Shown here: piece after piece, positions 61,256 through 64,000 of the stretch | How positions within the stretch are numbered: position 1 is the stretch's first letter | Layout: each line of letters opens with the position of its first letter | From: Gordionus sp. m RMFG-2023 | Taxonomy: Eukaryota; Nematomorpha; Gordioida; Chordodea; Parachordodidae | Assembly (NCBI RefSeq): GCF_954871325.1 | Contig: NC_088777.1 | Location: 11,075,366 to 11,139,365 of the forward strand | DNA: 64,000 nucleotides | Direction: 5' to 3' | The notes under the pieces: generated by a model | What the model was told of the DNA's origin: nothing | The model's input: only the letters and a program-made list of their open reading frames with translations | Database searches by the model: none | Program-made: the position numbers and the translations under genes

Positions 61256-61403
61256 GTTGTTAAAAAGCCCAATTTGGTTCAATTTTTAAAAATAGTCCGA
61301 TTAAGATTTAAGCCGAAATATTATTATGTTATAATATTATTTTAGCCAAAATCTTTAAAGGGCAGTTTTTTGAAAATCGACCCAATTGGACTTTTTAACA
61401 AAT
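61256..61403. mobile_element. palindromic MITE, relative of the CGGCTC family (copy J)
   Basis: Left arm TTGTTAAAAAGCCCAATTTG and right arm CCCAATTGGACTTTTTAACAA are inverted. Centre AAATATTATTATG/CATAATATTATTTT is also symmetric. GCCCAATTTG replaces CGGCTCAATTTG. No target duplication is clear. Confidence 0.65.
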
Positions 61404-61409
61404 TAATGA

Positions 61410-63290
61410 ATTAGATCTATCGAACTAAAAGCCTTAATTATTATCTTATCCAAATATACTATATTGTTCAGATCACTGTGACTTTTCGAGTTCGATAGTG
61501 TCTTAAAGCTTATAATATAGACCTACTAGAGATCCTGCATAAATCAGGACCGGTGTGTTACCCTATTTCCAATTTCCTGAGAAAATGATATCGCTATTTC
61601 TTTAGATTTCGAATTATATCATCCCTAGCAAATAAAAAAAAGCTAGAAAGATAATATTTTAACTACATAGTATAACAATATACTTGAGAATATATACTTC
61701 CATTTATATTTATAGTGTATTTTGCAACATGCATATTTGTAAAGATACATTTATTTAATAACTTAATAAAAAAATTTAAATAGAAGGTTTGTTTTCTATT
61801 GCAACCTAGTCTTAATTTTAAATAAGACCATCCCAAATATTATTGCCTGGGTCAAGTCTACTTATGACCTTCCTATATATCAACATATATTCATATTTTT
61901 TTAATGAAGTTATTCATTTTGTATTTATTTATCTTTTTGATTTCTGCTTGAGTAAATGAGTTATTATTGACATTCATAGGGAAAATGGTAACACAGATTT
62001 TAAGCCCATAGGAGAGATTTACCCATAACTCATAGGATAGATGTGAGCCCATCAGGTCTTAGATTATCATCTGAAGTGAGGAGGTTTTAAGATATTAGAG
62101 ATTAAAACTTTTTTAAGGAGAGGCTGAGGAATTTATTTACTGATGAATAATTGATTATAAAGTCAATGTGCATTATAAAATTTTAGATATATACTATATT
62201 ATGTTGTCAGATAAACTTTGGATAGAGATTGTGGGTATAAAACATTAGACTGTTAAAATTTATGTGACCTAATTATATGCTTAATATTATCTCCATAAAT
62301 TGACCATTATAAAATATCTCCTAGGAATTATTTATGGCAAAAAGATTTGTTTTATTATTAATTAGCAAAGCCTACCCGTTAAGAATGAGGAAAACACGTT
62401 CTTGAATGTTTACTCTAGTATTTATAATTGTAATATAAGCAGAATTGGGCTTTACATTTAAAAAATGTTTATATTTATTTTAGATATGTTTTTACGTTAT
62501 CGGCTGTCCATAATGAAACAAATAGTAAAGGTAAAATGAATGTTTATAAATAAGTAGACGAAACATGTCTTGTAAATTAAATAAATTTTTAAAGTGACTC
62601 ATTGTACATTCTATATTTATTTCAACTCCAAATTCAGAAAGAATAGGTTCTTAATCAGTTTGAAATAATTTTTTTCCTTGTTATCTATTAAATAAGGCTT
62701 AATTATCGATTTAAAATCAACAATTATTTTCCTAGCTGTTATAAGCACCTTGTTTCAAAATGTCATTTTATTCTAAAAATTAAAAATATGATCTTTTTTC
62801 TATTTGTGACACATTAAAAATAATTATTCTTCCTGGTCAAAAATTAATAGATTTTATTAACTATTTTATATAATGCGAATTATTCATAAGTTGGATTAAT
62901 AATTTATTCTTATAAATTTAGATTACAACTGCTCATTATTTTAATTGGTGAATACTTTAGAATTTATGTTCTTTCACCTTTGGGTATTAGTTATATATTT
63001 TTTGGGAAAATAAGTTTCCTTTGCGCCAATTTATAATAATTATTTTAATTATTAAACATGCAATACATTTACAAACTTAATTTATAATTACAAAAAAAAT
63101 GTCAATAATATTATATTTATGTGTATAAATAAGGTAATTATGGTGATAGCTTGATTTTACGCATATGTGAATGTTGTGTTTTTCAACACCTTTTGTATTT
63201 TATACTGGTAGCTACAAAGCATTTTCAGATATCGATTTAGGCAAACTAAAAAAATAGGATAAATTAATAAAAATTTAAAATAATTTTTTG
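61410..63290. other. AT-rich gap
   Basis: No supported gene. A 53-codon minus-strand frame (62056-61894; GSHLSYELWVNLSYGLKICV) is open, but its second half is plain AT-rich sequence. Confidence 0.35.
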
Positions 63291-63296
63291 GAAATA

Positions 63297-63442
63297 CCTT
63301 TGTGAAATGTGATTTCACTCTACAAAGAGCATGAAGGTCATTTTTCGAAAAATAAGTTTTGTTACTTATTAAATTACTCTTTTTGACCATAGATTTATCG
63401 ATGGTTGTCAACTTAGTTTTCCTGTGAGCTTTAATTTGGATT
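63297..63442 (-). CDS. candidate exon, EF-hand protein N-terminus (calaxin/EFCAB1-like)
   Basis: An open frame ends at a clean AAAG|GTATTT donor. The peptide reads RKTKLTTIDKSMVKKSN, then KTYFSKNDLHALCRVKSHF. The layout (RKxKLxxIxKxMxK, then FSKxDLxALxxxF) resembles the N-terminal helices before the first EF-hand of calaxin/EFCAB1-type dynein-arm proteins. An internal ATG (MVKKSN) could start it, or an acceptor (AAAGCTCACAG) at about 63436 could precede it. No EF-hand loop is visible further left, so the family is tentative. Confidence 0.4.
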
Positions 63443-64000
63443 TATGTGAGGCGTGACATATTTCTTTGATGTTTAGGAAATCAAATAATAACTCATCTTT
63501 TTTTATTGTCCTTTTAATAAAAGATTTACCGGAATTGTGGAAATGATACCGATTTACATTTTGTCATTAACGCATATATATACCCCGAAATAAAAAATAG
63601 ATATAGGTTTTTACTTTTTTATACAATGTATTATTACACCTTTATTAATAGGATAAAATTTATTTGTTGTCATATAAGCAACTTTTTCTTAGAAAGATAT
63701 GTCAAGAGTTATAGTAGAATAATTACTGAAAATCGACCCATTTAAGTTATATGAGGGGTAGGATAATCCCATCTACAAATGGATAAAAGTTTCTGGCAGG
63801 TAACCCAAATAATGCTTTTCCTTATTTTCATCATATTCTATATTTACAATTTAGGGAAGTAGATATTTGATGAAATCGATATCAAATTCTATATTGTTAT
63901 TTTGTCTTAAATCAGTAATATGCACTTATTTATAAAAATTTTAGTTTTCGTTATATTTTTTAGTCCTACAAAATCGGGCACTTAAGGAGGAGTTATTTAT
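63443..64000. other. AT-rich right edge
   Basis: No supported feature. Confidence 0.4.

Overview
This is a very AT-rich (roughly three-quarters A+T by eye) stretch of a metazoan nuclear genome. Coding sequence is split into short, relatively GC-rich exons separated by AT-rich introns from about 40 bases to over 2 kb. Gene content (a beta-TrCP F-box protein and the animal/archaeal selenocysteine enzyme SepSecS) and abundant hAT transposons point to an invertebrate animal. Nothing seen fixes the species or phylum.

Two genes can be read end to end. On the minus strand, 18387 to 9829, a ten-exon SEPSECS gene encodes about 530 residues, including the PLP lysine motif and the substrate-binding Arg/Ser/Gln motif. 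On the plus strand, 37141 to 45925, a twelve-exon BTRC/FBXW11 (slmb) gene encodes about 706 residues with a D domain, an F-box, seven WD40 repeats, an enlarged F-box/WD linker and an Asn-rich tail. All exon junctions of both models keep frame. Short candidate exons of unidentified or weakly identified genes lie at 1.2, 3.9, 18.6, 22.1, 23.9, 30.8, 33.1, 53.7, 54.4, 56.0-56.5 and 63.3 kb. The 56 kb group has at least three compatible exons, and the 63.3 kb exon resembles the start of a calaxin-like EF-hand protein.

Most other recognisable sequence is mobile DNA, mainly hAT. Four damaged hAT copies keep transposase remnants, ends and 8-bp target duplications (11190-12262, 34804-36056, 39311-40883, 48412-49703). 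There is another long hAT-type element at 6806-7377. Two hAT-type MITE families are scattered through the window: one has hairpin-forming CGGCTC...GAGCCG ends and about ten copies, the other has GGCCCG-rich ends. A small non-coding LTR element with a 5-bp duplication, primer-binding site, polypurine tract and internal minisatellite occupies 19028-21221. Several insertions lie in host introns: a hAT nested in a MITE in SEPSECS intron 7, a hAT in BTRC intron 4 and a MITE in BTRC intron 10.

The rest is AT-rich sequence with no supportable content. No tRNA, rRNA, CRISPR array or replication origin was recognised. Selenocysteine synthesis (SEPSECS) and phosphodegron-directed ubiquitination (BTRC) are unrelated functions, and their proximity implies nothing.
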